Shown here one piece after another: positions 1 through 9,305 of a stretch of DNA of 49,525 bases; the first letter of the stretch is position 1, and each line of letters opens with the position of its first letter. This DNA comes from Bacteroidota bacterium (lineage in GTDB: Bacteria; Bacteroidota; Bacteroidia; CAILMK01). The translations under genes were made by a program, and so were the position numbers. The notes under the pieces are model-generated. The model searched no databases and was not told the origin of the DNA. It worked only from the letters and a program-made list of their open reading frames with translations. The stretch is taken from positions 1 through 49,525 of the forward strand of contig JABDBQ010000017.1 of the NCBI GenBank assembly GCA_013288555.1. The letters run 5' to 3'.

Positions 1-1166
1 ATGATGTAACGGTTACTACCGGCAAAGATGTTGTTGTAAAACAAGGGGCTATTCAGATATTTTCATTGGGAAGCGGAGTAAAAGCCACCATCCTTGTCAC
101 CCCTGCACAAACCATACATCTTTCTGATTTTGATCCGAATAATGTGGCAAATGCACCATTATTATTTACGGCAACGATTTACAATGATGCAGTTGTTCAG
201 GATCTTACAGTTGTTTTTACTTTTACAGGGCAAAAAATGGGAGAGATTGTTACTGCTACCAAAGTATTCAAAAGCGAGCCTGCTGACAAAATTGAATCTA
301 TTACAAACCGGCAATTTGATAAATACCAGGTTTCCAATACCAATACACCAGCACTCCAGGCAGCGATCCAAACCGGTACACTCCCGGCCGATGTATATGA
401 TTATCATATCCAGGTTCTGGACGCCAATGGTAAAGATGTGGCTGATGCTGATGGCACAAATACTATTATAAATCAGCAAAGCAAACCTATTTTGATCAGC
501 CCTGGCAGTTCTTTTTCAACGGATCCGGAATTGATTCATTCTTCGCAGCCATTGTTTGAGTGGTTTGCCCAGGCAAATTCTGTAAACCTCAATCTGTACG
601 AGGTATATCCAGGTCAAACTACAGCTCCCGCTGTCGCGTTAAACAGGCCTACTTTCACAATTTCAGATATCAATAGCTCTACTTTCTTATATCCTGCCGG
701 GGCCACCATTCTGGAAGTGGGTCATACATATGCATGGCAGATAATTGCCAATTATTCTTCCGTATCCGGTTCTTCAACTCTATCAAGTGATCTGAATTGG
801 TTTACAGTTTCAAATTCAAACAATTCTATCGGCAAGCATACTTTATCTCAAATGTCTGTAAGTCCAAGTGAGATAACAATGGGCCCCGGGCAATCTTATA
901 AGTTTACCGCAAAAGGATATGACGCCAATAATGACACTATTTCAATTCAACCAACATGGACGGTGGTACCTGCCGATGGAGGCAATATTGATTATAGTGG
1001 CAAATTTACTTCAAATAATAATGAGGCCAGTGTGGCAATTATAGCGTCATCCGGTGAAATTAAGGATTATGCAACAGTTTATATTTCATCTGGTATTGGG
1101 GCAAATGGCGCACTTTGGGATGTCAATGCCGCTATGAGACAGATATTTGGCTTACCTCAAAAGTAA
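1..1166 (+). CDS. Secreted multidomain beta-sandwich protein (module copy A1), 5' end outside window
   Basis: The reading frame is open from the window edge (first full codon at 3) and ends with TAA at 1164-1166, so this is the C-terminal part of a longer gene. A TTG at 66 is not the true start, because the residues before it (DVTVTTGKDVVV..) align with an internal part of the paralogue at 3620-5101. Visible parts are the tail of an IPT/TIG-like domain, a beta-rich middle domain beginning KATILVTPAQT, an Fn3-like unit with the hallmark GHTYAWQIIANY, and a C-terminal Big2-like unit (MSVSPSEITMGPGQSYKFTAKG, then WTVVPADGGNIDYSGKFTS). Function is unknown. It is probably exported and acts with the beta-barrel gene 99 bp downstream. 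The same A-B order recurs at once at 3620-7336. Confidence 0.8.
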   Translation, partial: DVTVTTGKDVVVKQGAIQIFSLGSGVKATILVTPAQTIHLSDFDPNNVANAPLLFTATIYNDAVVQDLTVVFTFTGQKMGEIVTATKVFKSEPADKIESITNRQFDKYQVSNTNTPALQAAIQTGTLPADVYDYHIQVLDANGKDVADADGTNTIINQQSKPILISPGSSFSTDPELIHSSQPLFEWFAQANSVNLNLYEVYPGQTTAPAVALNRPTFTISDINSSTFLYPAGATILEVGHTYAWQIIANYSSVSGSSTLSSDLNWFTVSNSNNSIGKHTLSQMSVSPSEITMGPGQSYKFTAKGYDANNDTISIQPTWTVVPADGGNIDYSGKFTSNNNEASVAIIASSGEIKDYATVYISSGIGANGALWDVNAAMRQIFGLPQK

Positions 1167-1265
1167 AAGTGCAATTAAATTAATTTCTGAAAATCAAAAC
1201 AAATGGATCATTAGGGTCTGAGTATCGCAGGGCAATTATTTGATCTGAAAATAAAATCCAAAGCG

Positions 1266-3413
1266 TTGAGAACGAGCCTGATAAATTTAATGATCATCAT
1301 GTTTTCATGTATTGTCAGTTATGGCACTGTTGCAAACGCTTCTCCAAACCCATCAAGCTGGAAACTTATAAGTCCGACTCCAAACAAAGTAATAAAAAGC
1401 GGAGAGTTATTCATAGCCATAAAATTGCTTGATAGTGTGACTGTCAATAAAGGATCGCTCCAGATTTTGATAGACGATAATTTAATCACCAATTTTGTAA
1501 AGTTTTCCCCTTATGATATTACTGTTTTATACACCGTGCCCCTGCATGAAGGGAAGCATAAGATTGAATTGCATATCAGGACTTTAAGTAATATTATTCT
1601 GAATCCTATAATTTCAACTTTTTATGTTAATAAATTTTCAGGGGTAAACAAAGATTCAGTCATCGTTAAGAAAGCCGATTTTTTTGAATTTGCGGGCACC
1701 TTGAATGCGAGTGATAAACAGATGAATTATTCGGGTCCCGGTGCAGAAGCAATAACAGTATCGCCGAATGTTCCATATGTCCGGGATTTTGATGCAGATT
1801 TGATTGTGAGAGTGGGAAAAGTCAGTTTCCCATTCAAATATTATAACACCAGCGATCAGTACCTCTATCCTCCGGGTACCCAATCCAGAAATTATCTGCA
1901 ATATGGCATCAGGTATGGTGGCATGGAATTTTTGTATGGAGATCAGACCCCTACATTTGATAAATTGGTTCTTTCTGGTATTCGCGTTAAAGGCTGGATG
2001 TTTACATATAATTCGCCTAAGTTCAAGATACAGGTTGTAAACGGAATATCGCAGTTTGCTCAGGAAGGCCAGTTAATAAAATATCATGCATCTGATTCAA
2101 TTTCAATGCCCCCACCGCCAAATTTGAGAGCAGATTCTACGTATATTGTTCCGGGAATATATCAACGAGATTTGACTGCTGCCCGAATATCTTATGGGAG
2201 CCCTATAGAAGGATCGGTAATAAGTATAAACCTGCTCAGATCGAGGGATGAGATAAACTCGATACATTATGGGGCAAATGCTATGGACAATATTGTTGCA
2301 GGGGCCGACGAAAGTTTCGTAACCAATGCAAATAAAATGAGAGTAAATGCCGGTTTTGCCGTAAGTGCCTTAACCACAGATACCAGAGACGGACCTTCGA
2401 CAGAATCACAAATAGATTCGCTCTATGGATACAAGGTTGGAATTAATCCTTTTTTTATCAAAAGTATTTTTGTGCTGAATGCCACCACTATCAAGCCTAA
2501 CCAGCCTTCTACAGCTGATTATATTACTGCCATATTTAAATCATCGAGCCAGGATAAGCAAACCAATAATCTTTTAACGGTTGACTATCATTTTTTCGGG
2601 AGCAGTTATGCTTCTTTTGGTAACCCGTTTGTATTAAATGATTTGTGGGCCGGAACATTGCAGGATCAAATCGATTTTCTGAATCACAAGATTGTTCTTT
2701 CTGGTCGGTATACATACCAGGAGAACAATGTTTCAGCGGGGGAACTTACTACACTTAACACCCAGATTATAAGTGGAAGTGCACTCTTTGCACCCTCGGC
2801 TAAACTTCCGCAACAGACGATTCTGGTAAATAACCAGGCCAGGAATAGTCCGTACACCGGAATAAGTAATCTCGTTGATGCTCATGATGACGCCTTTAAT
2901 ATTACAGGTCTGTTAAATTATAACCTCAAATCGGGAAATTCACTTACTTCTTTCAGTACAAGCTATATAAATTCTTCCCGCACAGATGCCATTAATACAT
3001 ATACAAGCAACAAAATACAGATTGCATCCGGAGAGGTAAGTGAGAATTTAATAAAAATCAATCTCGGGCTTGATCTAAGATATTCAACAACATTTTATTC
3101 CAGTCCTGAAATGAGCACTACTTCATTGTCAAATTCCTACGATGCCCGTATACGCTATGAAATCAGGAAAATTAAAACGACTCTAGCCTTTGGGGCGGAA
3201 ATCGTGCATTCAAATGCTCTTGCGCTGCTGGGCAGTTCTTATTCAGATCGAAATAACTTTAATTTCAATATAAATTCAAGGATTTTGCGTGGCTTTACCA
3301 TTACCATCGAAGCTGGATTTGCACCCTATACTGATTACCAATTCTCTGGTAACAGTTATAAAGAAAATTATGCTATTGCAAGATTAATATATACTTTTGA
3401 TTTCAAGAGGTAG
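1266..3413 (+). CDS. Exported Ig-like/outer-membrane beta-barrel protein (module copy B1)
   Basis: This 715 aa protein has an N-terminal hydrophobic export signal (INLMIIMFSCIVSYGTVANA). An Ig-like region of about 110 residues follows, ending STFYVNKFSG. After that come many alternating amphipathic strands, as in an outer-membrane beta-barrel, and the last residues (RLIYTFDFKR) end in an aromatic-rich strand. A conserved-looking stretch contains GGMEFLYGDQTPTFDKLVLSG followed by RVKGW. The start is uncertain: TTG at 1266 gives a charged signal-peptide N-region, while ATG at 1290 would leave almost none; the frame is open back to a stop at 1212. It aligns along its whole length with the 737 aa protein at 5123-7336, which makes it a tandem paralogue. 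No named family was recognised. It is probably the membrane partner of the upstream secreted protein. Confidence 0.8.
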   Translation: MRTSLINLMIIMFSCIVSYGTVANASPNPSSWKLISPTPNKVIKSGELFIAIKLLDSVTVNKGSLQILIDDNLITNFVKFSPYDITVLYTVPLHEGKHKIELHIRTLSNIILNPIISTFYVNKFSGVNKDSVIVKKADFFEFAGTLNASDKQMNYSGPGAEAITVSPNVPYVRDFDADLIVRVGKVSFPFKYYNTSDQYLYPPGTQSRNYLQYGIRYGGMEFLYGDQTPTFDKLVLSGIRVKGWMFTYNSPKFKIQVVNGISQFAQEGQLIKYHASDSISMPPPPNLRADSTYIVPGIYQRDLTAARISYGSPIEGSVISINLLRSRDEINSIHYGANAMDNIVAGADESFVTNANKMRVNAGFAVSALTTDTRDGPSTESQIDSLYGYKVGINPFFIKSIFVLNATTIKPNQPSTADYITAIFKSSSQDKQTNNLLTVDYHFFGSSYASFGNPFVLNDLWAGTLQDQIDFLNHKIVLSGRYTYQENNVSAGELTTLNTQIISGSALFAPSAKLPQQTILVNNQARNSPYTGISNLVDAHDDAFNITGLLNYNLKSGNSLTSFSTSYINSSRTDAINTYTSNKIQIASGEVSENLIKINLGLDLRYSTTFYSSPEMSTTSLSNSYDARIRYEIRKIKTTLAFGAEIVHSNALALLGSSYSDRNNFNFNINSRILRGFTITIEAGFAPYTDYQFSGNSYKENYAIARLIYTFDFKR

Positions 3414-3619
3414 TGATAATCCAAGAGAATATTTTTTCCTAAAAATTCACTTTTAAGCTTAATTTTCAGATTCTAAAAAATAGAATTATTTAACGATACG
3501 AATGGAATGCTTAAGCGCTTGTTTTTAATGCAATTTCTTTCGGTCCTTCCAATTAAATAAAAAAAATTAGGTGGATAAAGTATTTTGTATAATTTTGGCC
3601 AGTCAATAAAACGCACACC
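3414..3619. other. Intergenic spacer between the two A-B modules
   Basis: This 206 bp AT-rich spacer separates the B1 stop from the A2 start. It contains no plausible gene. A promoter-like sequence for the second module lies at 3567-3597 (separate entry). I see no strong terminator hairpin after B1. Confidence 0.5.
3567..3597 (+). promoter_or_regulatory. Bacteroidota-type promoter candidate for module A2-B2
   Basis: TAATTTTG at 3590-3597 matches the Bacteroidota -7 consensus TAnnTTTG. A weak -33-like TTAG lies at 3567-3570, with 19 bp between the elements. Transcription would begin near 3604, about 16 nt before the ATG at 3620. This is motif evidence only. Confidence 0.42.
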
Positions 3620-5101
3620 ATGTATCTAAATTCAATTAATGTCCATTTCAGGGTATTTCTGCGAAATATTTTAATTTTAATTTCCATATTGTTATACTCC
3701 TCTGAGCGTATATCGGCGCAGATTATTACGAGTATTGAACCATCTGGCGTTTTCCCGGGTGAGCAACACGCCACAATCAAGATATCTGGTATGGGAACAA
3801 ATTTCACGCCTGGTAAAACTATTGTGGATTTGGGACCCTATATCACCGTGACGAGTGTTGTTGTGCAGAGTTCTGCAACATTGCAGGCCATTGTAAATGT
3901 ATCTCCAACTGCGTTGGCAGGTAATTATAATGTTACGGTAACAACGAAAACAGCCAGTGGCAATAAGATTGTCGTTCAGCCTGGAGGGATTACCATAGTA
4001 GCTCTCGGTGGTCCTGTTCGTGCTACGATCCTTGTTAACCCTGTTCAAACTATTAAACTAGCTGATTTTAATCCTACAAGTATTGCTGATGCACCTTTAC
4101 TTTTTACTGTAACGGTATATAACAATAATCTTCTGCAGAATCTGACCCTGGTTGTTACTTTATCCGGTCAGAATTTGGGCTTAATCGCTACGGGCACCAA
4201 GAAATTAAATAATATGGCTCCAAATGCCGTTGCCACAGTTGATGACCGCCAATTTGATAAGTACACCGTCGCGAATATCAACGCTCCTGCAATTCAAGGC
4301 GCCATCAAGACAGGGAACATACCTTCAGATGTATATACTTATAATGTCCAGGTTTTAAACGATTCAGGCAGAGTTATAACTTCAACCAGCGGCACAAATA
4401 CCATAACTGACCAGGAAAATAAACCCGAGTTGATGAATCCGGGGAATCCAATATTTTCTGATCCGCCACTTGTGAATACAAGGTTTCCTGTTTTTCAATG
4501 GTTCAGCAAGGCAAATTCATTCAGCTTTAATCTTTTTGAAGTTAAGCCGGGGCAAAAATCAGGTCCAGAAATTATTATCAACCGGCCCTTTTATGTTCAG
4601 TCATATTTTAATAACACCACACTAATTTATCCCCAGGAAGCAGCAATGCTTGAAGAAGGGCATACTTATGCCTGGCAGATTATTGCTAATTATACAACTT
4701 CTGCCGGATCTGTGGGAATACCAAGTGACCTCTTCTGGTTTACAGTTGCCGTGACGCCGTATACTAAAAAGACGCAGACTGTTTCAGAAATGAGGGTTGT
4801 ACCCGGACAGACTTCAGTGGCGATAGGCAAGACTTATAAATTTACTGTTAAGTCTCTTGATTTGCAAAATGACACATTGCAGATCAAGCCCGAATGGACC
4901 GTAGTACCGGAAGAAGGTGGTAATATCGATTCGCTCGGGAATTTTACAGCAGGCATTCATGCACGGTCGGTTGCAGTCATTGCAACTTATAAAGGTATCT
5001 CTGATTATTCAACCGTTGATATAACTGATCCGAACGCCAAACCGGAGAATACAGTAAGACCCAAAAAACCGGATTCTGATTTTAATCCCAGATTAAAATA
5101 A
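3620..5101 (+). CDS. Secreted IPT/TIG-Fn3-Big2 domain protein (module copy A2)
   Basis: This 493 aa protein starts at ATG 3620, just downstream of a TAnnTTTG motif. Residues about 8-33 form a hydrophobic export signal ending ERISAQ. Residues about 35-125 are IPT/TIG-like (ITSIEPSGVFPGEQHATIKI, then TLQAIVNVSPTALAGNYNVT). A beta-domain opening with RATILVNPVQTIKLADFNP follows. Next is an Fn3-like unit with FPVFQWFSKANSFSFNLFEV and GHTYAWQIIANY, then a Big2-like unit with KTYKFTVKSLDLQNDT and GGNIDSLGNFTAG. The tail is short and Pro/Lys-rich. There is no T9SS sorting domain. It is the full-length version of the gene cut at the window start. The gap to the next gene is 21 bp, so co-transcription with the barrel gene is likely. 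Role is unknown; extracellular or periplasmic adhesin-like partner is an inference. Confidence 0.82.
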   Translation: MYLNSINVHFRVFLRNILILISILLYSSERISAQIITSIEPSGVFPGEQHATIKISGMGTNFTPGKTIVDLGPYITVTSVVVQSSATLQAIVNVSPTALAGNYNVTVTTKTASGNKIVVQPGGITIVALGGPVRATILVNPVQTIKLADFNPTSIADAPLLFTVTVYNNNLLQNLTLVVTLSGQNLGLIATGTKKLNNMAPNAVATVDDRQFDKYTVANINAPAIQGAIKTGNIPSDVYTYNVQVLNDSGRVITSTSGTNTITDQENKPELMNPGNPIFSDPPLVNTRFPVFQWFSKANSFSFNLFEVKPGQKSGPEIIINRPFYVQSYFNNTTLIYPQEAAMLEEGHTYAWQIIANYTTSAGSVGIPSDLFWFTVAVTPYTKKTQTVSEMRVVPGQTSVAIGKTYKFTVKSLDLQNDTLQIKPEWTVVPEEGGNIDSLGNFTAGIHARSVAVIATYKGISDYSTVDITDPNAKPENTVRPKKPDSDFNPRLK

Positions 5102-5122
5102 CCTGTTAAATTCTATAATTTC

Positions 5123-7336
5123 ATGAAATTTAAAAAGATAAATCAGGATCAAATGGGGAATCTCAAAAAAAATAAAAAATTGGAAAAGAAGCATATAAAA
5201 ACGGTTTTTGCAGTTATTCTTTTTCTTTCAATTTATGTGGGCAGGGCTTCCGCATATCCCAATGCTTCAAGCTGGGAGATGGTTAGCCCAAAAAACAATG
5301 AAATCATCAAAAGCGGAGAATTGTTTATCAATGTCAACCTGTTGGATAGTGTTGTGGTTTTGAAAGGCACTTTTGAATTCTATATCGATGATGACCTCAT
5401 TACCAATTTTGTAAAATTCAGTGAGAACCGTATTTCAATCCTCTATACCTTACCATTAACGGAGGGGAAACATATCCTGCAGCTGAAAATCAAATCAAAT
5501 TCAATAGGCTACCTGAGTCCTATCGTTTCAACTTTTTATGTAAATAAATTTTCAGGGGATCGAAAAGACTCGGTAATTGTCAAAAAAGCTGATTTTTTTG
5601 AGCTCTCGGGTGATATTTATGGATCCGACAAAGAAATGAACTACAGCGGTACAGGAGCTCAAAATGCGCTTGCCTATCCAAATGTGCCCCATATTCGGGA
5701 TCTCAGTGCAGATGTCGTAGCGCGGGTTGGCCAGGTAAGTTTCCCGTTTAAATATTTTAATACCACAGACCAGAATTACTATCCGGGAAATATGTCCAGG
5801 AATTATCTGCAATACGGCATAAGGTACCATGGATTGGAATTTTTATATGGCGATCAAACACCAATGTTTGACAGGTTGGTGATGGCCGGTGTTCGGGTGA
5901 AAGGATGGATGTTTACCTATGAGGGTCCAAAATTCAAAATTCAGGTAGTTAATGGTATTTCGCAACAGAAACAGGAAGGAGCATTGCTAAGTGATACCTT
6001 CAGATCACCTAATCATCTGCCGATAGCTCCTTCAAACCTGAGATCCGGAGCCGACTCACTGTATGTCAACCCCGGATTATATCAAAGGGAGATTTCAGCT
6101 GCAAGAATATCATTTGGAAACAGGATAGAAGGTTCTGTGGTAAGCATCAACCTTTTAAGATCCAGGGATGATTCAGGTTCTATACATTATGGGCCTAATG
6201 CATCGGATAACCTTGTTGTTGGGGCGGATGAAAGTTTTATTACTGCAGGAAACAAGATGCGGGTAAATGCAGGTTTTGCATTGAGTGCATACACAGCTAA
6301 TATTAAAGGCGGACCTGTAACAGAAAATCAGATTGATTCGCTCTATGGATATAAAGTTGGATTCAATCCTGTTACATTCAGAAATATCTTTATTCTCAAC
6401 GCTACTACTATTAAGCCGGATCAACCCTCTACTGCAGATTATATCACAGCGGTTTTCAGGTCAACCAGTAAAGATAATGCTACGGATAACCTGTTGACTA
6501 TAGATTATCATTACTTTGGCAGTTCATATGTTTCATTTGGTAATCCTCTTATTCAGAATGATCTATGGGCAGGCACGCTTCAGGATCAATTCAGTTTTCT
6601 GAACCGGAAAATTATTTTGTCAGCCGGAGCCACCTATCAGGAAAATAACGTTGCTGCAAATGAGTTGGCAACCCTAACAACGCAAATAATTAATGGAAGT
6701 GCTATTATAGCTCCTTCCCAGGCATTGCCAACACTTACTTTTTTTGTGACCGACCAGACGAGAAACACGCCTGCTGGCGCTAATACCAGCAATCTTGTTG
6801 CTGCGAATGATGCAATGCTAAGTTATACAGGTTTACTGAATTATAATCTTCACCTGGGTGACAACATAACGAGTTTTCACGTTTCCTATACTGCCGATGA
6901 CAGAACCGATGGTATTTATACTTTCAACAGCAACAACATCACAATAATAGGTGGAGGTATCACTGAGACCCTTATGAAATTAAATTTAAGCCTTGATCTT
7001 CATTATTCAGTGATGAATTATTCCAATACAGATATGGCAAATATGCAGTTATCAAATACTTATAGCGCGCACCTGCGTTATGAAATCAGGAAAATAAGGA
7101 CTACCATTTCTATTGGAGCCGACATAACCAGCTCCAACGAGGCTGAATTGCTTGGCAGTTCTTATTCTACCCGTGATCTTTATAATGCAAGGATATCTGC
7201 AAACCTTGCAAAAGGACTTTCACTGGATGTCGAAGCCGGTATTGCTCCTTATACAGATCTGAGTTATTCATCAAACAGTTACCAGGAAAATTATGGATTG
7301 GTGAGGCTGATGTACAATTTTGATTTCAGAAGATAA
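5123..7336 (+). CDS. Exported Ig-like/outer-membrane beta-barrel protein (module copy B2)
   Basis: This 737 aa protein is a close full-length paralogue of 1266-3413. Blocks such as LITNFVKFS, STFYVNKFSG, DSVIVKKADFFE, SRNYLQYGIRY, LYGDQTP, IDSLYGYKVG and LNATTIKP are identical or nearly so, in the same order. ATG 5123 gives a lysine-rich leader of about 30 residues before the hydrophobic signal; ATG 5153 (MGNLKKNKKLEKKH) is an equally good start. The mature region begins YPNASSWEMVSP with an Ig-like fold. About 550 residues of beta-strand pattern follow, ending in LMYNFDFRR. The gene lies 21 bp after A2 and is followed by a nested inverted repeat that may end transcription. Outer-membrane location is inferred from the strand pattern; the function is unknown. 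Confidence 0.82.
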   Translation: MKFKKINQDQMGNLKKNKKLEKKHIKTVFAVILFLSIYVGRASAYPNASSWEMVSPKNNEIIKSGELFINVNLLDSVVVLKGTFEFYIDDDLITNFVKFSENRISILYTLPLTEGKHILQLKIKSNSIGYLSPIVSTFYVNKFSGDRKDSVIVKKADFFELSGDIYGSDKEMNYSGTGAQNALAYPNVPHIRDLSADVVARVGQVSFPFKYFNTTDQNYYPGNMSRNYLQYGIRYHGLEFLYGDQTPMFDRLVMAGVRVKGWMFTYEGPKFKIQVVNGISQQKQEGALLSDTFRSPNHLPIAPSNLRSGADSLYVNPGLYQREISAARISFGNRIEGSVVSINLLRSRDDSGSIHYGPNASDNLVVGADESFITAGNKMRVNAGFALSAYTANIKGGPVTENQIDSLYGYKVGFNPVTFRNIFILNATTIKPDQPSTADYITAVFRSTSKDNATDNLLTIDYHYFGSSYVSFGNPLIQNDLWAGTLQDQFSFLNRKIILSAGATYQENNVAANELATLTTQIINGSAIIAPSQALPTLTFFVTDQTRNTPAGANTSNLVAANDAMLSYTGLLNYNLHLGDNITSFHVSYTADDRTDGIYTFNSNNITIIGGGITETLMKLNLSLDLHYSVMNYSNTDMANMQLSNTYSAHLRYEIRKIRTTISIGADITSSNEAELLGSSYSTRDLYNARISANLAKGLSLDVEAGIAPYTDLSYSSNSYQENYGLVRLMYNFDFRR

Positions 7337-7348
7337 AATCAGGCTAAG

Positions 7349-7431
7349 GCACCTCTAAAAAATGGTTTTTATCGCCTCATCCTTTGTCCTTCTCCTCAAG
7401 GAGAAGGGTATAAGGTAGTTTTTAGAGGTGC
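7349..7431. terminator. Nested inverted repeat between convergent genes, possible bidirectional terminator or MITE-like repeat
   Basis: Outer arms of 13 nt (GCACCTCTAAAAA at 7349-7361 and its exact complement at 7419-7431) enclose a perfect inner hairpin with 9-nt arms CCTTCTCCT (7388-7396) and AGGAGAAGG (7399-7407) around a 2-nt loop. The outer arms carry A and T tracts, so each strand would read a stem followed by a T-run. It lies between the plus-strand B2 stop (7336) and the minus-strand fabG stop (7493). It may be a terminator for both genes, or a dispersed repeat doing that job. Confidence 0.55.
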
Positions 7432-7492
7432 GATTAAGTAATTAGTTATGTATTTTACTTACGCCTTACCCCTTATGCCTAACACCTGATTC

Positions 7493-8236
7493 TTACATCA
7501 TTCCGCCATCAATTTTTATGACCTGTCCTGTGATATAAGATGCGAGGTCAGAAGCGAGAAAAAGACATAGATTGGCAACATCTTCGGTGGTTCCTGCCCG
7601 TTTAAGTGGAATACTTTGCTGCCAAAGTTCGCGTGTTTTTTCATCCAGTTCCCCGGTCATTTCTGTAATAATAAAACCAGGAGCTACCACATTGCAGCGG
7701 ATATTCCTCGAACCAAGTTCTTTGGCTAATGATTTGCTGAAACCAATAATTCCTGCTTTCGAAGCCGCATAATTGGACTGGCCGGCATTGCCGTTTACAC
7801 CCACAACAGAACTTAAATTGATAATAATACCATCGCGCGCCTTCATCATAGGCTTTACGGCAAATTTGCTCAGGTTGAATATGGATTTCAGGTTGGTATG
7901 CATCACTTCATCCCATTGTTGTTCACTCATGCGCATCAGCAGGTTATCCCTTGTGATTCCGGCATTGTTTACCACGATATCCAGGCTACCGAAATCATTT
8001 ACAACATCATCTACAAGTTTTTCTGCCAGGGCAAAATCAGAGGCATCAGATTGATATGCTTTTGCTTTAACACCAAAAGCCTGCAATTCCTGTTCTACTT
8101 TTTGGGCTTTTTCAACCGAGGAAACGAAAGTAAATGCGACGTTGGCACCGTTTTCGGCATATTTCCGGGCAATGCCCAATCCGATACCGCGGGTTCCACC
8201 AGTAATGAGGGCTGTTTTATTTTTTAATAATTCCAT
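7493..8236 (-). CDS. fabG: 3-oxoacyl-[acyl-carrier-protein] reductase
   Basis: This 247 aa classical short-chain dehydrogenase reduces 3-oxoacyl-ACP with NADPH in fatty-acid elongation, in the cytosol. The nucleotide-binding motif TGGTRGIG is at residues 12-19, NNAG at 90-93, and the catalytic set is N115, S143, Y156 and K160 (YAASK). The VAPGFIITEMT segment and the C-terminal GQVIKIDGGMM are typical of FabG rather than of a general SDR. The length is normal for the family. The ATG at 8234-8236 is preceded by a CTTTGCG-rich repeat. The gene is on the same strand as sucD, about 180 bp away, with the repeat between them, so they may or may not be co-transcribed. Confidence 0.93.
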   Translation of the reverse strand: MELLKNKTALITGGTRGIGLGIARKYAENGANVAFTFVSSVEKAQKVEQELQAFGVKAKAYQSDASDFALAEKLVDDVVNDFGSLDIVVNNAGITRDNLLMRMSEQQWDEVMHTNLKSIFNLSKFAVKPMMKARDGIIINLSSVVGVNGNAGQSNYAASKAGIIGFSKSLAKELGSRNIRCNVVAPGFIITEMTGELDEKTRELWQQSIPLKRAGTTEDVANLCLFLASDLASYITGQVIKIDGGMM

Positions 8237-8250
8237 ATTCTTAAATTATT

Positions 8251-8410
8251 CTTTGCGCTCTTTGCTTTTTTTTACTTTGCGAACTTTGCGTGAAAAAATC
8301 TTATCCAAGGGGGTCGGGACAAAGACTTTCGCAAAGAACGTAAAGACTTCTCAAAGGGTAAAGAAAAACTTTGCGAACTCTGCGAGACCCTGGAGTCCTT
8401 TGCGGTTAAC
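8251..8410. repeat. CTTTGCG-rich imperfect palindromic intergenic repeat, copy 1
   Basis: CTTTGCG occurs at 8251, 8275, 8284, 8369 and 8398, and its complement CGCAAAG at 8330. The element fills almost all of the fabG-sucD spacer and ends in GCGGTTAAC. A related element lies at 14027-14159. A TCGGGACA half-site (8314-8321) resembling the palindrome family at 11023-11348 is embedded in it. It is non-coding in all frames as far as I can judge. Confidence 0.6.
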
Positions 8411-8414
8411 TTCC

Positions 8415-9305
8415 CTAAGCAGTAACGCTTTGCCCTTTCAGAGCTTCAACCACAGCGATTCCAATATTCGCAGGAGATTCAACCACATGAATACCGCATT
8501 CACGCATAATAGTCATTTTAGCTGCTGCGGTATCAGCGGCACCACCAATAATGGCGCCCGCATGACCCATACGTCTTCCCGGAGGCGCTGTTTGTCCGGC
8601 AATAAATCCAATTACTGGCTTTGTGGCATTTTCTTTAATCCAGTATGCTGCGTCTGCTTCCATGGATCCGCCGATTTCGCCGATCATAATAATGGCTTCA
8701 GTATTTTTATCAGCCATCAGTAATTTCACTGCATCCAGCGTGGTTGTTCCAATAATAGGATCCCCACCGATACCAATGCAGGTTGATTGTCCGAGTCCGG
8801 CTTTGGTTACCTGGTCCACTGCTTCATAAGTAAGAGTACCTGAGCGTGATATGATCCCAATGGTTCCGGGACGGTGAATAAAACCGGGCATAATGCCAAC
8901 TTTACATTCTCCGGGGGTAATAACTCCCGGACAATTCGGGCCGATAAGCCTGCTATCCGGATGATGACTGAGATATTCTTTTACTTTTACCATATCAGCG
9001 ATGGGAATACCTTCTGTTATAGCGACAATAAGTTTGATTCCGGCATCGGCAGCTTCCATTATGGCATCTGCAGCAAAGGCAGGTGGAACAAATATGATAG
9101 AAACGTTTGCGTCTTCTTTTTCAACGGCATCTGCTACAGTATTGAAGATAGGGAGGTCAAGATGTAACGTTCCACCCTTGCCCGGGGTAATACCGCCTAC
9201 GACATTGGTGCCATATTCGATCATCTGGCTGGCATGAAATGTTCCTTCCTTACCTGTGAATCCCTGTACAATGACGCGGGAATGTTTATTTACTAATACG
9301 CTCAT
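8415..9305 (-). CDS. sucD: Succinate-CoA ligase [ADP/GDP-forming] alpha subunit
   Basis: This 296 aa enzyme subunit interconverts succinyl-CoA and succinate with nucleotide formation in the TCA cycle; the beta subunit gene (sucC) is not in the window. The N-terminal CoA-binding Rossmann part contains [15 protein letters not shown] and [32 protein letters not shown] and SRSGTLTYE follow, and [10 protein letters not shown] carries the phosphorylated histidine (H248 from this start). The frame extends upstream to 9344, but [15 protein letters not shown] from ATG 9303-9305 matches the usual N-terminus, so that start was chosen. The length is normal for the family. Confidence 0.94.
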   Translation of the reverse strand: MSVLVNKHSRVIVQGFTGKEGTFHASQMIEYGTNVVGGITPGKGGTLHLDLPIFNTVADAVEKEDANVSIIFVPPAFAADAIMEAADAGIKLIVAITEGIPIADMVKVKEYLSHHPDSRLIGPNCPGVITPGECKVGIMPGFIHRPGTIGIISRSGTLTYEAVDQVTKAGLGQSTCIGIGGDPIIGTTTLDAVKLLMADKNTEAIIMIGEIGGSMEADAAYWIKENATKPVIGFIAGQTAPPGRRMGHAGAIIGGAADTAAAKMTIMRECGIHVVESPANIGIAVVEALKGQSVTA

